Positions 40,517 to 49,525 of a stretch of DNA of 64,000 bases are shown here, in pieces (the stretch's first letter is position 1; every line of letters begins with the position of its first letter). The notes below the pieces were generated by a model, which saw only the letters and a program-made list of their open reading frames with translations, was not told the DNA's origin and did not search any database. The DNA lies in contig JACKFA010000001.1 of the NCBI GenBank assembly GCA_020632715.1, positions 1,798,001 through 1,862,000 of the forward strand, written 5' to 3'. The position numbers and the translations under genes were made by a program. The DNA is from Deltaproteobacteria bacterium. GTDB taxonomy: Bacteria; Myxococcota_A; UBA9042; PHBI01.

Positions 40517-41437
40517 TCAGTACGCCGGCATCTCCGGCGAGTACTTGAAGCCCACGCCGAACTGCATCTGCTCGGGCTTCTCGACCGCGCTCGAGTACCC
40601 GATGTCGAGCGCCCACTCCTTCGTGCCATAGCCGAACCCCCCGGAGATCCGCTCCTGCTCGAGCACGCGGTCGACGAGCACCCCCGCGCGCAGGAAGAAC
40701 GCGCCCTGGATCGCGTACTGCGCCCCGAAGGCGTAGTCGAGCACGGCGCCGTCGATGCGATCCGCGAGATCGATCTCGAGGTCGCCCGAGAGCTCGAGGG
40801 CGTCGAACGTGAGCGTGAGCCCGAGCCCGAGCTTGCGGCGCGCCTCGTCGCTGTCGGTCTCGAGCAGGTTCTGCCCGACGACGCCGAGCCGGATCCGCTG
40901 CGCCACGTCGAACATCAGCCCCGCGTCGATGGTCCAGGCGTCCGTGTCCGGGAACGCGTCCTTCGAGGTCCCGACCGTGAGATCGAGGTAGCGCACGCCG
41001 ACGCCCGCGAAGAGCGCGAAGTCGCCGCTCACGTACTGCGTCGAGATCCCGCCGCGGAAGCTGTGCCCGTCGCGGTCGACCCCGTCGATCGCGCTCGAGA
41101 TGTAGTCGTAGGCGATCCCCATCGCCACGATCTGGTTCGTGTGCCCGTCGATGACCGCGGCGCCGACGGTGTTCCCGTCGCGCCCGTCGAGGTAGCCGTA
41201 GCGCACCTCGGCGATGACGCGATGGACCCGCGAGAGCCCGGCCGGGTTGAAGTAGAGGGCGGTCGGCCCCCACGCGGACGCGCGGACGGCGTCGGAGAGC
41301 CCGAGGCTCGCGGGTGGCGCGCCGTCCTCGCGCGACTGCGCGGAGGCCGGAGCGGGGAGGGCGAGCAGGACGAGCGCGAGCAGCGCCGGGATCGGCAGCG
41401 CGAGAGCGCGAAGAACGTGCGCGGGGCGGGGCGTCAT
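40517..41437 (-). CDS. PorV/PorQ-like outer-membrane beta-barrel protein
   Basis: 306 residues from the ATG at 41437, with a signal peptide (LALPIPALLALVLLALPAPASAQ). The segment LGLSDAVRASAWGPTALYFNPAGLSRVHRV resembles the N-terminal SARAxxxGGAxxAxxxNPAxL pattern of FadL-related PorV/PorQ barrels. Strongly alternating strands continue to the end (QMQFGVGFKYSPEMPAY). The substrate is unknown; relatives act as transport pores or as shuttle proteins for secretion. A GTG at 41449 would add four residues. Confidence 0.7.
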   Translation of the reverse strand: MTPRPAHVLRALALPIPALLALVLLALPAPASAQSREDGAPPASLGLSDAVRASAWGPTALYFNPAGLSRVHRVIAEVRYGYLDGRDGNTVGAAVIDGHTNQIVAMGIAYDYISSAIDGVDRDGHSFRGGISTQYVSGDFALFAGVGVRYLDLTVGTSKDAFPDTDAWTIDAGLMFDVAQRIRLGVVGQNLLETDSDEARRKLGLGLTLTFDALELSGDLEIDLADRIDGAVLDYAFGAQYAIQGAFFLRAGVLVDRVLEQERISGGFGYGTKEWALDIGYSSAVEKPEQMQFGVGFKYSPEMPAY

Positions 41438-41628
41438 GGGCTCAGGCACTCCGAGGTGACCGGAAACGGCGGCGCGGGGGTCGCGAGGCGGCGCGTCCTC
41501 TCCGGACGCCGGTGGCCGTCACCGCTACCGAGCGCCCCGGAAGCTTGTCAACCCCGGCCTCCTGTGAGTCTATTTCGTTGCTCCCGGCGCCGCGGCGCCG
41601 CCGCGAGAAGCCTCGTCGAAGGAAGCCC

Positions 41629-41832
41629 ATGCCCCCGAACACCGACAACAAGGGCGGCGGGATCGCCCAGATCGCCCTCACCGTGCTCGCCGTCGTGGCG
41701 GCCTTCCTCGTGCTGCGCTTCGTGGTCGGCGTCGCCATGGCGATCATGAAGTGGATCATCATCGCGGCCGGCGTGCTCTTCGTCGCGTGGCTCTTCATGC
41801 GCGACTCGGGCGGCGGCAAGCGCTCTTCGTGA
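41629..41832 (+). CDS. Small two-segment membrane protein
   Basis: 67 residues, AAGGAAG ribosome binding site. A polar N-terminus is followed by two adjacent hydrophobic stretches (IAQIALTVLAVVAAFLVLRF and VAMAIMKWIIIAAGVLFVAWLF) and a polar tail. Function unknown. Its stop overlaps the start of the next gene (GTGA), so the two are translated together. It is divergent from the PorV-like gene across 191 bases in which I see no clear promoter. Confidence 0.7.
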   Translation: MPPNTDNKGGGIAQIALTVLAVVAAFLVLRFVVGVAMAIMKWIIIAAGVLFVAWLFMRDSGGGKRSS

Positions 41833-42530
41833 CCCACGCGGGCGGCCTCCGCCGGCTCGCGCGCGCCGCCCTGGCGGCGGCCTCCGCGGCGCTCACCGTC
41901 GCGGCGCTCCTCCCGGTCTCCGCGCGCGCCCTCCCGCCAGCGCCCGCGGACGCGCCCTACGGCTCGCGGATCGCGTTCTGGGGGTGGTCGAACGACTCCC
42001 GGTGGATCGCCTACACGCGCACGCGCCGGCGCCCGGCGCCCGTGCGGCACCAGGAGCCAATCGACGAGGTGCAGCTCATGCACCGGCAGGTGAAGGGCGG
42101 CGAGCTCACGGGCTTCGGCACCATGACCGGCGGCGACGTCGAGGCGTGGGCGCGCGCGCACGACTACGTCGTGGGCCCGGCGCGGGTGACCCGGGAGAAC
42201 GACGAGTCCTGGCGCTTCGTCGTCGACGGCCGCCCCATCGAGCTCGCCGTGCGCGTCGCCGACGGCGTGTCGTTCACCGTGCGCGCCGGCGACGAGGTCT
42301 TGCTCGAGCACCGCTTCGACAAGGTCTACGTCGGAGTGACACCCGCGCTCTACCCGTCGCCCGACCGCCGGCAGGCGATCCTCATCCTCTCGCTCGACAC
42401 GGGCTGGATCATCGACGCCGGGCTGTACCCGCTGAAGCTGCCACCGCCGCCGGCGGCGCCGGCCGCGGAGGCGCCTGCGCCTGCGCGCGAGGCCGCGACC
42501 AAGCCGGAGACCCCGACGCCGCCTCGGTGA
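41829..42530 (+). CDS. Secreted protein of unknown function
   Basis: 233 residues from the GTG at 41829, which overlaps the previous stop. A signal peptide (RLARAALAAASAALTVAALLPVSARA) leads to a beta-rich domain that opens GSRIAFWGWSNDSRWIAYTR, reminiscent of a single beta-propeller blade or of a stress-response-type sensor domain. The last 35 residues are Pro/Ala/Glu linker. No family is recognised. Confidence 0.65.
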   Translation: MTHAGGLRRLARAALAAASAALTVAALLPVSARALPPAPADAPYGSRIAFWGWSNDSRWIAYTRTRRRPAPVRHQEPIDEVQLMHRQVKGGELTGFGTMTGGDVEAWARAHDYVVGPARVTRENDESWRFVVDGRPIELAVRVADGVSFTVRAGDEVLLEHRFDKVYVGVTPALYPSPDRRQAILILSLDTGWIIDAGLYPLKLPPPPAAPAAEAPAPAREAATKPETPTPPR

Positions 42531-42565
42531 GCGCCGGCACATCCCCGGACCGACCCGATCGCGCC

Positions 42566-42604
42566 CAAAAAACGACAAAGGCGCCGTCCGACTCCGGAGG
42601 CGCC
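42566..42604 (-). terminator. Intrinsic terminator for the gene at 42657-43493
   Basis: On the minus strand GGCGCC-(13)-GGCGCC is followed by TTTGTCGTTTTTT. This is a standard hairpin plus T tract, located about 55 bases past the stop of the minus-strand gene. Confidence 0.75.
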
Positions 42605-42656
42605 CCCATCATGTCCCCGCGTGCGCCGCCCATCACGGTCGGCGCGCGGTCGTCGC

Positions 42657-43493
42657 TCAGCCCTTCGAGCCCGGCCCGAGGCCGAGCAGGTTCTTCCGCG
42701 CGCGCTCGAGCTCGCTCGTGCTCACGCGCGACCAGCGCGTCTTCCTGCGGCTGTCGATGGCCTCGGTCGCCTGGCGCCGCGCCTCGACCTCGCCCGCCGA
42801 GAGCGTCGCCGCCTTACGGCTCTGGCCCCGCTTCACGAGCACCTTGCGGCCGCTGCCCTCCGCCTCGGGTGCCGGGCCAGGCTCCTCGGCGGCCTCGGCC
42901 GCCGCGGCCTCACCCTTCGTCTTGATCCGCCGCTTCCGCTCGGCGCGCGGCGTGGCCTGCGCGGTCACGGCAGCCGGCGCGCGCTGACGCTTCGCCTTCG
43001 CCGGCGGCGCGGCGGCCGCCTCGCTCGGGTCGGACTTGAGCTTCCAGCGCCCCTGGTTGTCCTTCACGAACAGATCGTTCGCCTGCTTCCCGAGCGCGAT
43101 CTTGAGCGCGCGCTTCGGATCGGCGTCGCTCATGTTGTTCTGCTTCACCGCGCGGAGGAGCTCCTCCTCGGTGTGCCAGCCGGGGTTGTCCTGCATCCAC
43201 TTCTCGAGCGCGTCACCGACGCGCTTCCGGCTCCGGCGCTTGCGCTTGCCCGGCTTCTCCGCCGCCGAGGCCGCAGGAGCCGCCTCGGCCCTCGGGGCCG
43301 GCGGTGCCTGCGAGGCGCTCGCCGCCGCGGCTTTCGGCCCCTCGAGGATGAACCGTATGCCCTCGAGCGTGCGAATGAGGTCGCCGATTCGCTGAACCGG
43401 CACCGTGGCAGTGGCCTGTCCAAGCTCCACTTTCACGCGGCCGCCCGAAATCGAGAACTTCGCCTCTTCGATCGCGGTCCCAAGCGATGTCAT
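42657..43493 (-). CDS. Basic protein with a central winged-helix-like segment, function unknown
   Basis: 278 residues. The first 55 form a compact beta-rich start (AKFSISGGRVKVELGQATATVPVQRIGDLIRTLEGIRFIL). An Ala/Pro linker and a Lys/Arg cluster (KRKRRSRKR) follow. Then comes a helical segment with a winged-helix look (residues about 95-150: DALEKWMQDNPGWHTEEELLRAVKQNN to NDLFVKDNQGRWKLK), like the HARE-HTH type. The tail is basic and low in complexity, with KRRIKTK and SRRKTRWSR. A DNA- or RNA-binding role is inferred. It ends at a strong terminator. Confidence 0.6.
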   Translation of the reverse strand: MTSLGTAIEEAKFSISGGRVKVELGQATATVPVQRIGDLIRTLEGIRFILEGPKAAAASASQAPPAPRAEAAPAASAAEKPGKRKRRSRKRVGDALEKWMQDNPGWHTEEELLRAVKQNNMSDADPKRALKIALGKQANDLFVKDNQGRWKLKSDPSEAAAAPPAKAKRQRAPAAVTAQATPRAERKRRIKTKGEAAAAEAAEEPGPAPEAEGSGRKVLVKRGQSRKAATLSAGEVEARRQATEAIDSRRKTRWSRVSTSELERARKNLLGLGPGSKG

Positions 43494-43826
43494 TCAGTTT
43501 GCTCCATGTTCGGCAGTCGCGGGTGCACGACGAGCGTCCCCGGCAAAGTGCTGAGGCGCGCGCGCATTTGCTCGTGTCGTCTATTCCCGCCGAATGTGAG
43601 CGGCGGGGACGCCGGCGGCCATCGACTCGATCTCCCTGGAAGAAAATGACCTGTGCAGGTCGATGGCGTGGCACACGATAATGTCGAATTCGGATTGTCG
43701 CAACAGATAATTGCGGGCCTCGATTGACAATCGACGGGTCCTCCACCGACATCGCCGCGAGCGCGCGCGCCAGACCCGCGACAATGGCTCCCCTCCGCGT
43801 CATCAGCGGGCTCGCGGCCGCCATCG
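43494..43826. other. Gene-free divergent intergenic region, less GC-rich than its surroundings
   Basis: The 388-base space between the start of the minus-strand gene (43493) and ilvA (43882) has no supported gene. On the minus strand TTGCGA (43703-43698) and TATCGT (43680-43675) are 17 bases apart and may be the promoter of the 42657-43493 gene, with a long leader of about 180 bases. The lower GC content may reflect regulatory function or acquired DNA. Confidence 0.4.
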
Positions 43827-43855
43827 TTGACGTCCTCGCGGCGAGCGGATAGCGT
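43827..43855 (+). promoter_or_regulatory. Candidate promoter for ilvA
   Basis: TTGACG (43827-43832), a 17-base spacer and TAGCGT (43850-43855) lie 26 bases upstream of the ilvA start codon. No leader peptide or attenuator can fit in that short leader. Confidence 0.55.
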
Positions 43856-43881
43856 CGCGCACGCTCGAACCCGAGGCTCGC

Positions 43882-45087
43882 ATGGTCGAATTCGCCGATG
43901 TCGAGAGCGCCCGCGAGGTGATTCGCGGTCATACTTACCTGACGCCTTGTGCGCATTCGGCGACTTTGAGCCGGATGACCGGGGCGAAGGTCTATCTGAA
44001 GCTCGAAAACCTACAGATGACAGGCTCCTACAAGGAGCGTGGCGCCCTCAATCGCATCGCCCGACTCGACGACGACGAGCGCGCACGCGGCGTCGTCGCG
44101 TCGTCTGCCGGCAATCACGCGCAGGGTGTGGCTTATCACGCGACGCGACTCGGGATCCGCTCGACGATCGTGATGCCCACGTACACGCCGCTCATCAAAG
44201 TGACCTCGACGCGGCGATACGGCGCCGACGTCATTCTCCACGGCGACAGCTATGACGCCGCATACGCCGAGGCGCGGCGCATCGCCGACGAGACCGGCGC
44301 CGTCTTCGTCCATCCCTTCGACGACCCCGCCATTGTCGCGGGGCAGGGGACCGTCGGCCTCGAGCTCCTCGAGCAGAACCCCTACCTCGACGCGGTCGTC
44401 GTCCCGGTCGGTGGCGGCGGGCTCATCGCCGGGATGGCGATCGCGCTGAAGGCGATCAACCCGCGGATTCGCGTGTATGGCGTGGAATCGGCGGCCATGC
44501 CGGGCATGAAGCGGAGCCTCGAGGCCGGGCACGTGGTGTCGATCGCTGCCCAGCGGACCCTCGCCGAGGGGATCGCGGTTCGCCGGGTCGGCGACATCGC
44601 CTTCGACATCTGCCGGCAATCGGTCGACGACATCGTCACCGTCGACGACGAGGAGATCGCGAGCGCCGTCCTGACCCTCCTCGAGGTCGAGAAGACGGTC
44701 GCCGAGGGCGCCGGCGCCGTGGCCCTCGCGGCCCTGATGGCCGAGCGGCTGCCGGTGAAGGGCAAGAAGGTCGCGCTGGTCCTCACCGGCGGCAATATCG
44801 ATGTGACCGTACTCGCGCGCATCATCCAGCGCGGTCTCGTCAAGGACGGGCGCATGGGGCGCTTCGAGGTCGCCCTCCCGGACGTCCCGGGCGCGCTCGC
44901 GCGCCTGACCGACGTCGTCGCCCGCGCTGGCGCGAACATCATGCACATCACCCACAACCGCGCGTTCATCCGCGGGCCGCTCGGCGAGACCATCGTCACC
45001 CTCGAGCTCGAGACGCGCAGCCACGACCACATCACCGAGATCCTCGGCGTCCTCACCGGCGAGGGCTTCAACGTCACGGCGAGCTGA
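43882..45087 (+). CDS. ilvA: Threonine ammonia-lyase with C-terminal ACT domain
   Basis: 401 residues, the length of the short TdcB/IlvA form with one ACT domain. The PLP Lys is in MTGSYKERGALN; the ASSAGNHAQGVAYHA loop binds substrate, and the glycine loop VPVGGGGLIAGMA holds the cofactor phosphate. The ACT domain covers about 325-401 (RFEVALPDVPGALARLTDVVARAGANI). It deaminates threonine to 2-oxobutanoate, the first step to isoleucine; ACT domains usually confer feedback control. It stands alone behind its own promoter. Confidence 0.93.
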   Translation: MVEFADVESAREVIRGHTYLTPCAHSATLSRMTGAKVYLKLENLQMTGSYKERGALNRIARLDDDERARGVVASSAGNHAQGVAYHATRLGIRSTIVMPTYTPLIKVTSTRRYGADVILHGDSYDAAYAEARRIADETGAVFVHPFDDPAIVAGQGTVGLELLEQNPYLDAVVVPVGGGGLIAGMAIALKAINPRIRVYGVESAAMPGMKRSLEAGHVVSIAAQRTLAEGIAVRRVGDIAFDICRQSVDDIVTVDDEEIASAVLTLLEVEKTVAEGAGAVALAALMAERLPVKGKKVALVLTGGNIDVTVLARIIQRGLVKDGRMGRFEVALPDVPGALARLTDVVARAGANIMHITHNRAFIRGPLGETIVTLELETRSHDHITEILGVLTGEGFNVTAS

Positions 45088-45252
45088 CGACGTCGTGGGC
45101 GGCGCGTCGCCGCGCGCCACCCGGCCAAAGACTTCGTGACAACCCGGGCGCCCGCCGCTATCACGTCCGCCGCGGCGAGGCGCCACCCGAGCGTCGCCCA
45201 GCCGGCCCGCGCGGCCGCGCCCCCCAGGCTGACGGATGATGTTCCCGGTCCC

Positions 45253-46728
45253 ATGAAGCGCTTCGGTCTGAGAGAGAGCCTGCTGGTCTTCGCCGTGGTC
45301 GTCGGCGTCTACGCCCTCGTCGCCTGGGACCGGCTCGCCAAGCCCTCACCGCAGTTCCACTTCATCGATCTCGCGAGCTCCTTCCTCCACGGCCGCCTCG
45401 ACACCGACACCCCCCGGCAGCGCTCGACCACCCACCGCGACGACGATCCGCAGGGCTATCGCGAGGCCATCGCCCGCTCCGAGCAGGCCGGCGGCTGGAA
45501 CGACTGGGCCGCCCTCCGCACCCTCACCCTGAAGGACGGGCAGGTCGTCCACGGCCGCTTCGCCTACCCCGGCGACCCCTCCGAGAAGCGCCACCTCTTC
45601 CACACCGACGACGGCTACGAGCTCAAGATCGTCGTCCCGCAGGACCTCGCCCGCACCTGCGGCGAGAGCGGCCACGCCCTCTGCGACGAGACGAGCTGGT
45701 TCGTCTCCTTCCCGCCGTTCCCGGCGCTCGTCTTCCTGCCGTTCGTCGCCATCTCCGGCTACGACGTCAACGACGTCATCATCACGATCGTCATCGCCGG
45801 CTTCAGCGCGGTCCTCCTCTTCTGGTTCCTCTCGCTCCTCGCCGTCCGCGGCCACTCGCGCCGCACGACGCGCGAGAACCTCTGGCTCACCTTCGCGTTC
45901 GCCTTCGGCTCGGTCGCCTTCTTCTCGAGCGTCCGCGGCGAGGTCTGGTTCACGGCGCTCGTCTTCGGCGTCGCCCTCAACCTCGGCTACATGCTCGCGG
46001 CGCTCGACGCGCGCCACCCCGTCCTCGCCGGGCTCCTCCTCGGCCTCGGGCTCTCGACCCGCACGCCCATCGCGTTCTGCTTCGTCTTCTTCGCGTGGCA
46101 GCTCTTCTTCCCAGGCGGGCGCTGGGTCCCCGGCCGCACGCGTGAGATCCTGAAGACCGGCGCCCTCTTCGCCGCGCCCATCATCGTCATCGGCGGGCTC
46201 CTCGTCTGGTACAACAAGGCCCGCTTCGGACACGCCTTCGAGTTCGGCCACAGCTACCTCTCCGGCGGTGCCGCCGACCGCGTGCGCGACTACGGCATGT
46301 TCAACACGGCCTACCTCAACCGGAACCTGCTGTCCGCCCTCGTCTCCGTGCCGCGCCTCATCCCGGACGCGCCGTACGTGCAGGTCTCCACCCACGGGCT
46401 CGGGCTCCTCTTCACGACGCCCATCTTCGTGGGGCTCCTGTGGCCGCGCGAGAAGCCCGGCCTCCACGGCGCCCTCTGGCTCACCGTGGCCGCCGCCGCC
46501 ATCCCCGGGCTCCTCTACCAGAACACCGGCTGGGTGCAGTTCGGCTTCCGCTTCGCGCTCGACTACATGCCGTACCTGTTCGCGCTCCTCGCCATCGGCG
46601 GGCGGCCGCTCTCGCGCGTCGCCATCGCGCTCATCCTCTTCGGCATCGCGGTGAACCTCTTCGGCGCCATCACGTTCAACCGCTTCCCGCAGTTCTACTA
46701 CGAGACGCTCCTCCCCGGCGCGACCTGA
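45253..46728 (+). CDS. Polytopic membrane protein resembling GT-C glycosyltransferases
   Basis: 491 residues from the ATG at 45253 (MKRFGLRESLLVFAVVVGVYALVAW). The first loop contains HFIDLASSFLHGRLD, like the segment after the first helix in GT-C sugar transferases. A periplasmic insert with HTDDGYELKIVVPQDLARTCGESGHALCDE follows, then about ten hydrophobic segments. A lipid-linked sugar donor is likely but the acceptor is unknown. The gene ends just before a 17-base palindrome and the convergent dedA gene. Confidence 0.65.
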   Translation: MKRFGLRESLLVFAVVVGVYALVAWDRLAKPSPQFHFIDLASSFLHGRLDTDTPRQRSTTHRDDDPQGYREAIARSEQAGGWNDWAALRTLTLKDGQVVHGRFAYPGDPSEKRHLFHTDDGYELKIVVPQDLARTCGESGHALCDETSWFVSFPPFPALVFLPFVAISGYDVNDVIITIVIAGFSAVLLFWFLSLLAVRGHSRRTTRENLWLTFAFAFGSVAFFSSVRGEVWFTALVFGVALNLGYMLAALDARHPVLAGLLLGLGLSTRTPIAFCFVFFAWQLFFPGGRWVPGRTREILKTGALFAAPIIVIGGLLVWYNKARFGHAFEFGHSYLSGGAADRVRDYGMFNTAYLNRNLLSALVSVPRLIPDAPYVQVSTHGLGLLFTTPIFVGLLWPREKPGLHGALWLTVAAAAIPGLLYQNTGWVQFGFRFALDYMPYLFALLAIGGRPLSRVAIALILFGIAVNLFGAITFNRFPQFYYETLLPGAT

Positions 46729-46737
46729 TCTGCCAGG

Positions 46738-46754
46738 ATGACGCGCCGCGTCAT
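46738..46754. repeat. 17-base palindrome at a convergent gene junction, copy 2
   Basis: The same perfect ATGACGCG-C-CGCGTCAT as at 26741-26757. It begins nine bases after one stop codon and contains the stop codon of the convergent dedA gene. Confidence 0.6.
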
Positions 46755-47365
46755 GTCTCGCGCGCGCGCCGCCGCTTGAGCACGAACCGGGCGATCACCA
46801 CGGCCAGCACGACGCCGACGACGGCCCACACGACGATCGTGTAGCGCCCGACGAGCGCGTCGAGCTCCTCGACGTTGTCACCGACCGCGAAGCCGACCGC
46901 GAGCAGGAGCGCGTTCCAGAGGACCGCGCTCACGGCGCACCAGAACGCGACGCGCCCCGCGCCGAGCCCGGCCACGCCCGCCGCCACGAAGAAGAACGCG
47001 CGGATCCCGGGCACGAAGCGGTTCACCGCCAGGTACCACGCGCCGCGCCGCTCGAACTGCCCGGCGATCCCGTGGATCGCGTCGCGCCACGCGGGCCGCA
47101 GCCGCTCGAGCCGCCCGCTCGCGTGAAGCCAGCGCCCGATCTGCCAGTCGACGAGCCCACCCGCGACCGCGCCCCCCGTCACGAGCGCGAGCACCGGCCA
47201 CGGGCTCCAGTCGAACGCCGCGACCAGGACCGCGCCCGCGACGACCACCGTGTCGCCCGGGAACGGCGGGAAGACGTACTCCACGAAGGCGCCGAAGAGG
47301 AGCGCCCCGTAGGTCAGCGCCGGCGGCCACTCGCGGATGTCCGCGAGCACCTCGGCGAGGCTCAT
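46751..47365 (-). CDS. DedA-family membrane protein
   Basis: 204 residues. The VTT/SNARE-associated (DedA) domain is visible: ALLFGAFVEYVFPPFPGDTVVVAGAVL with the conserved E and FPGD/PGE-type motif, GAVAGGLVDWQIGRWLH, and the amphipathic ERRGAWYLAVNRFVPGIRAFFFVAAGVAGL block with its essential Arg residues. Such proteins flip undecaprenyl phosphate or phosphatidylethanolamine or support membrane energetics. It follows gltX by ten bases and may be the last gene of that operon. Confidence 0.88.
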   Translation of the reverse strand: MSLAEVLADIREWPPALTYGALLFGAFVEYVFPPFPGDTVVVAGAVLVAAFDWSPWPVLALVTGGAVAGGLVDWQIGRWLHASGRLERLRPAWRDAIHGIAGQFERRGAWYLAVNRFVPGIRAFFFVAAGVAGLGAGRVAFWCAVSAVLWNALLLAVGFAVGDNVEELDALVGRYTIVVWAVVGVVLAVVIARFVLKRRRARET

Positions 47366-47375
47366 GGCGCCGTCG

Positions 47376-48851
47376 TCACGGGGCCAGCACCGCGAGCGCC
47401 TCGCGGAGCCGCGCCTGGCAGCGCGCCTTCCCGATGACCTCCATGGTCTCGAAGAGCGGCGGCGTCGCGGTCTCCCCGGTGACGGCCGTGCGCAGCATCC
47501 CGAACAGATCCCGCGCCTTCCACCCGGTCACCTCGCACTGCTCGCGGCACACCGCCTCGAGCGGCTCGTTCCGCCAGTCGGTCACGCCGTCGAGCACCTC
47601 GGTGACGTCCTTCAGCACCCGATGTGCCGCGTCCTTGTCGCCGACCTTCTTCGGCACGAGATCATCGGCCGTCAGCGCGCGCGGCGGCCCGAGGAAGTAC
47701 GCCGTCTTCCCGACGAAGTCCCCGAGGGTCGTCACGCGCTCCTGCACGAGCGGGGCGAGGCGCGTGAGGTAGTCCGCCCCGAAGAGCCAGCCCGTCAGCC
47801 GCTCGACGAGCTCCGCGTGCGTGAGCTCGCGCAGGTAGAGCCCGTTCAGCCAGCCGAGCTTGTCGAGGTCGAAGATCGGGCCCGAGAGGCTCATCCGCGA
47901 GAAGTCGAAGTGCTCGACCATCTGCCCATAGGTGAACTTCTCGGACTCGTCCGGCATCGACCAGCCCATGCGCCCGAGGAAGTTCACCATCGCCTCCGGC
48001 AGATAGCCGGACGCGCGGTAATACTCGAGTGACACGGGGTTCTTCCGCTTGCTGATCTTGGACTTGTCCTTGTTCCGCAGGAGCGGCATATGCACGAACG
48101 CGGGCGGCTCCCACCCGAACGCGTCGTAGAGCGCCACGTGCTTCGGCGTCGACGGGATCCACTCCTCCGCGCGGATCACGTGGGTGATGCGCATCAGGTG
48201 GTCGTCGACGACGTTCGCGAGGTGGTAGGTCGGGAAGCCGTCGCTCTTGAGGAGGATCTGGTCGTCCACCTCGGCCGCGTCGATCTCGATGGGGCCGCGC
48301 AGGCCGTCGACGAAGCCGATCCGCCCCTCGAGCGGCATCTTCAGGCGGATCACGTGCTCCTCGCCGGCCGCGAGGCGGCGCGCGACCTCGTCGCGTGGCA
48401 GATCGCGATAGCGCCGGTCATAGGCGGTCCGCCGGCCCTCGGCCTGCGCCGTCGCGCGCATCTCCTCGAGCTCCTCGGCGGTCGCGAAGCACGGGTAGGC
48501 GTGCCCGCTGTCGACGAGCTGCTGCGCGTGCTCGCGGTAGATCGCGGTGCGCTCGCTCTGCCGGTACGGCCCGTACTCGCCGCCGACGTCGGGCCCCTCG
48601 TGCCAGTCGAGGCCGAGCCAGCGCAGGCTCGCGAAGATCGCCTTCTCGCTCGCCTCGTTCGAGCGCTTCTGATCGGTGTCCTCGATGCGGAGGACGAAGC
48701 GCCCGCCGTGCTTCTCGGCGAACGCCTTGTTGAAGAGGGCGATGTACGCGGTGCCGACGTGCGGGTCGCCCGTCGGGCTCGGCGCGATGCGCACGCGCAC
48801 GGGGCGGTCGGTCGGGATCGGGATGGCGCTCGGGGGCGTCGTCGTGCTCAT
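47376..48851 (-). CDS. gltX: Glutamate--tRNA ligase
   Basis: 491 residues. The HIGH-type motif is in RIAPSPTGDPHVGTAY (residues 22-36) and the KMSKS-type motif in DKSKISKRKNPVSLEYY. The catalytic-domain FVLRIEDTDQKRSNEASEKAIFASLRWLGLDWHEGP block identifies the GluRS class. The ATG at 48851 overlaps the gmk stop (ATGA). It charges tRNA-Glu; whether it also charges tRNA-Gln for GatCAB cannot be told here. Confidence 0.96.
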   Translation of the reverse strand: MSTTTPPSAIPIPTDRPVRVRIAPSPTGDPHVGTAYIALFNKAFAEKHGGRFVLRIEDTDQKRSNEASEKAIFASLRWLGLDWHEGPDVGGEYGPYRQSERTAIYREHAQQLVDSGHAYPCFATAEELEEMRATAQAEGRRTAYDRRYRDLPRDEVARRLAAGEEHVIRLKMPLEGRIGFVDGLRGPIEIDAAEVDDQILLKSDGFPTYHLANVVDDHLMRITHVIRAEEWIPSTPKHVALYDAFGWEPPAFVHMPLLRNKDKSKISKRKNPVSLEYYRASGYLPEAMVNFLGRMGWSMPDESEKFTYGQMVEHFDFSRMSLSGPIFDLDKLGWLNGLYLRELTHAELVERLTGWLFGADYLTRLAPLVQERVTTLGDFVGKTAYFLGPPRALTADDLVPKKVGDKDAAHRVLKDVTEVLDGVTDWRNEPLEAVCREQCEVTGWKARDLFGMLRTAVTGETATPPLFETMEVIGKARCQARLREALAVLAP

Positions 48852-49525
48852 GGCTTGGGTCTCTGCTCCGTCTCGCGCAGGAGCCGCTCCATCAGCGGGA
48901 GCTGCCGGTGACACCGCCGGCGCTCGGCGCGGATGATGGCGGCGAAGTCGGCGACGGCCTGCGCGACGTCGTCGTTGACGATGAGGTACTGGTAGGTGCC
49001 CGCGCAGGCGATCTCCGCCTCGGAGCGCGCGAGGCGGATCGCGAGCTGCGCCTCGTCCTCGGTCTTGCGCCCGCGGAGCCGCGCCTCGAGCGCGGTGATG
49101 GACGGGGGCAGGATGAAGATCGACACCGCGTCCGGGTAGACCGAGCGCAGCTGCTCGGCCCCCTGCACGTCGATGTCGAGCACGATGTCGCGCCCGGCCG
49201 CGCGGAGGCGGGCGATCTCGGCCTTGCTCGTGCCGTAGCGGCGGGCGTGGACGGGCGCCCACTCCGCGAACGCCTCCGCGGCGACCATGGCGCCGAAGGT
49301 GTCGTCGTCGACGTAGTAGTAGTCGACCCCCTCGCGCTCGCCGGGACGCGGCGGCCGCGTCGTGTGGCTCACCGAGAGCGCGAGGCGCGCGTCGCTCCCG
49401 AGGAGCCCGCGCAGGACCGTGGATTTCCCGACCCCGCTCGGCCCGGTCATCACGATGAGCAGCCCCGGCTGCGGCTCGGCGACGCCGTCGGCGCCGACCT
49501 CAGGCGATGTTCTGGGCTTGCTCAC
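48848..49525 (-). CDS. gmk: Guanylate kinase
   Basis: 225 residues. P-loop GPSGVGKS at residues 28-35, then SVSHTTRPPRPGEREGVDYYYVDDDTF with the GMP-binding residues, and the LDIDVQGAEQLR and IFILPPS strands. GMP plus ATP gives GDP. The GTG at 49525, overlapping yicC by 26 bases, is chosen because GGAGAAGG stands right before it. Pairing with yicC is widely conserved. Confidence 0.95.
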   Translation of the reverse strand: MSKPRTSPEVGADGVAEPQPGLLIVMTGPSGVGKSTVLRGLLGSDARLALSVSHTTRPPRPGEREGVDYYYVDDDTFGAMVAAEAFAEWAPVHARRYGTSKAEIARLRAAGRDIVLDIDVQGAEQLRSVYPDAVSIFILPPSITALEARLRGRKTEDEAQLAIRLARSEAEIACAGTYQYLIVNDDVAQAVADFAAIIRAERRRCHRQLPLMERLLRETEQRPKP

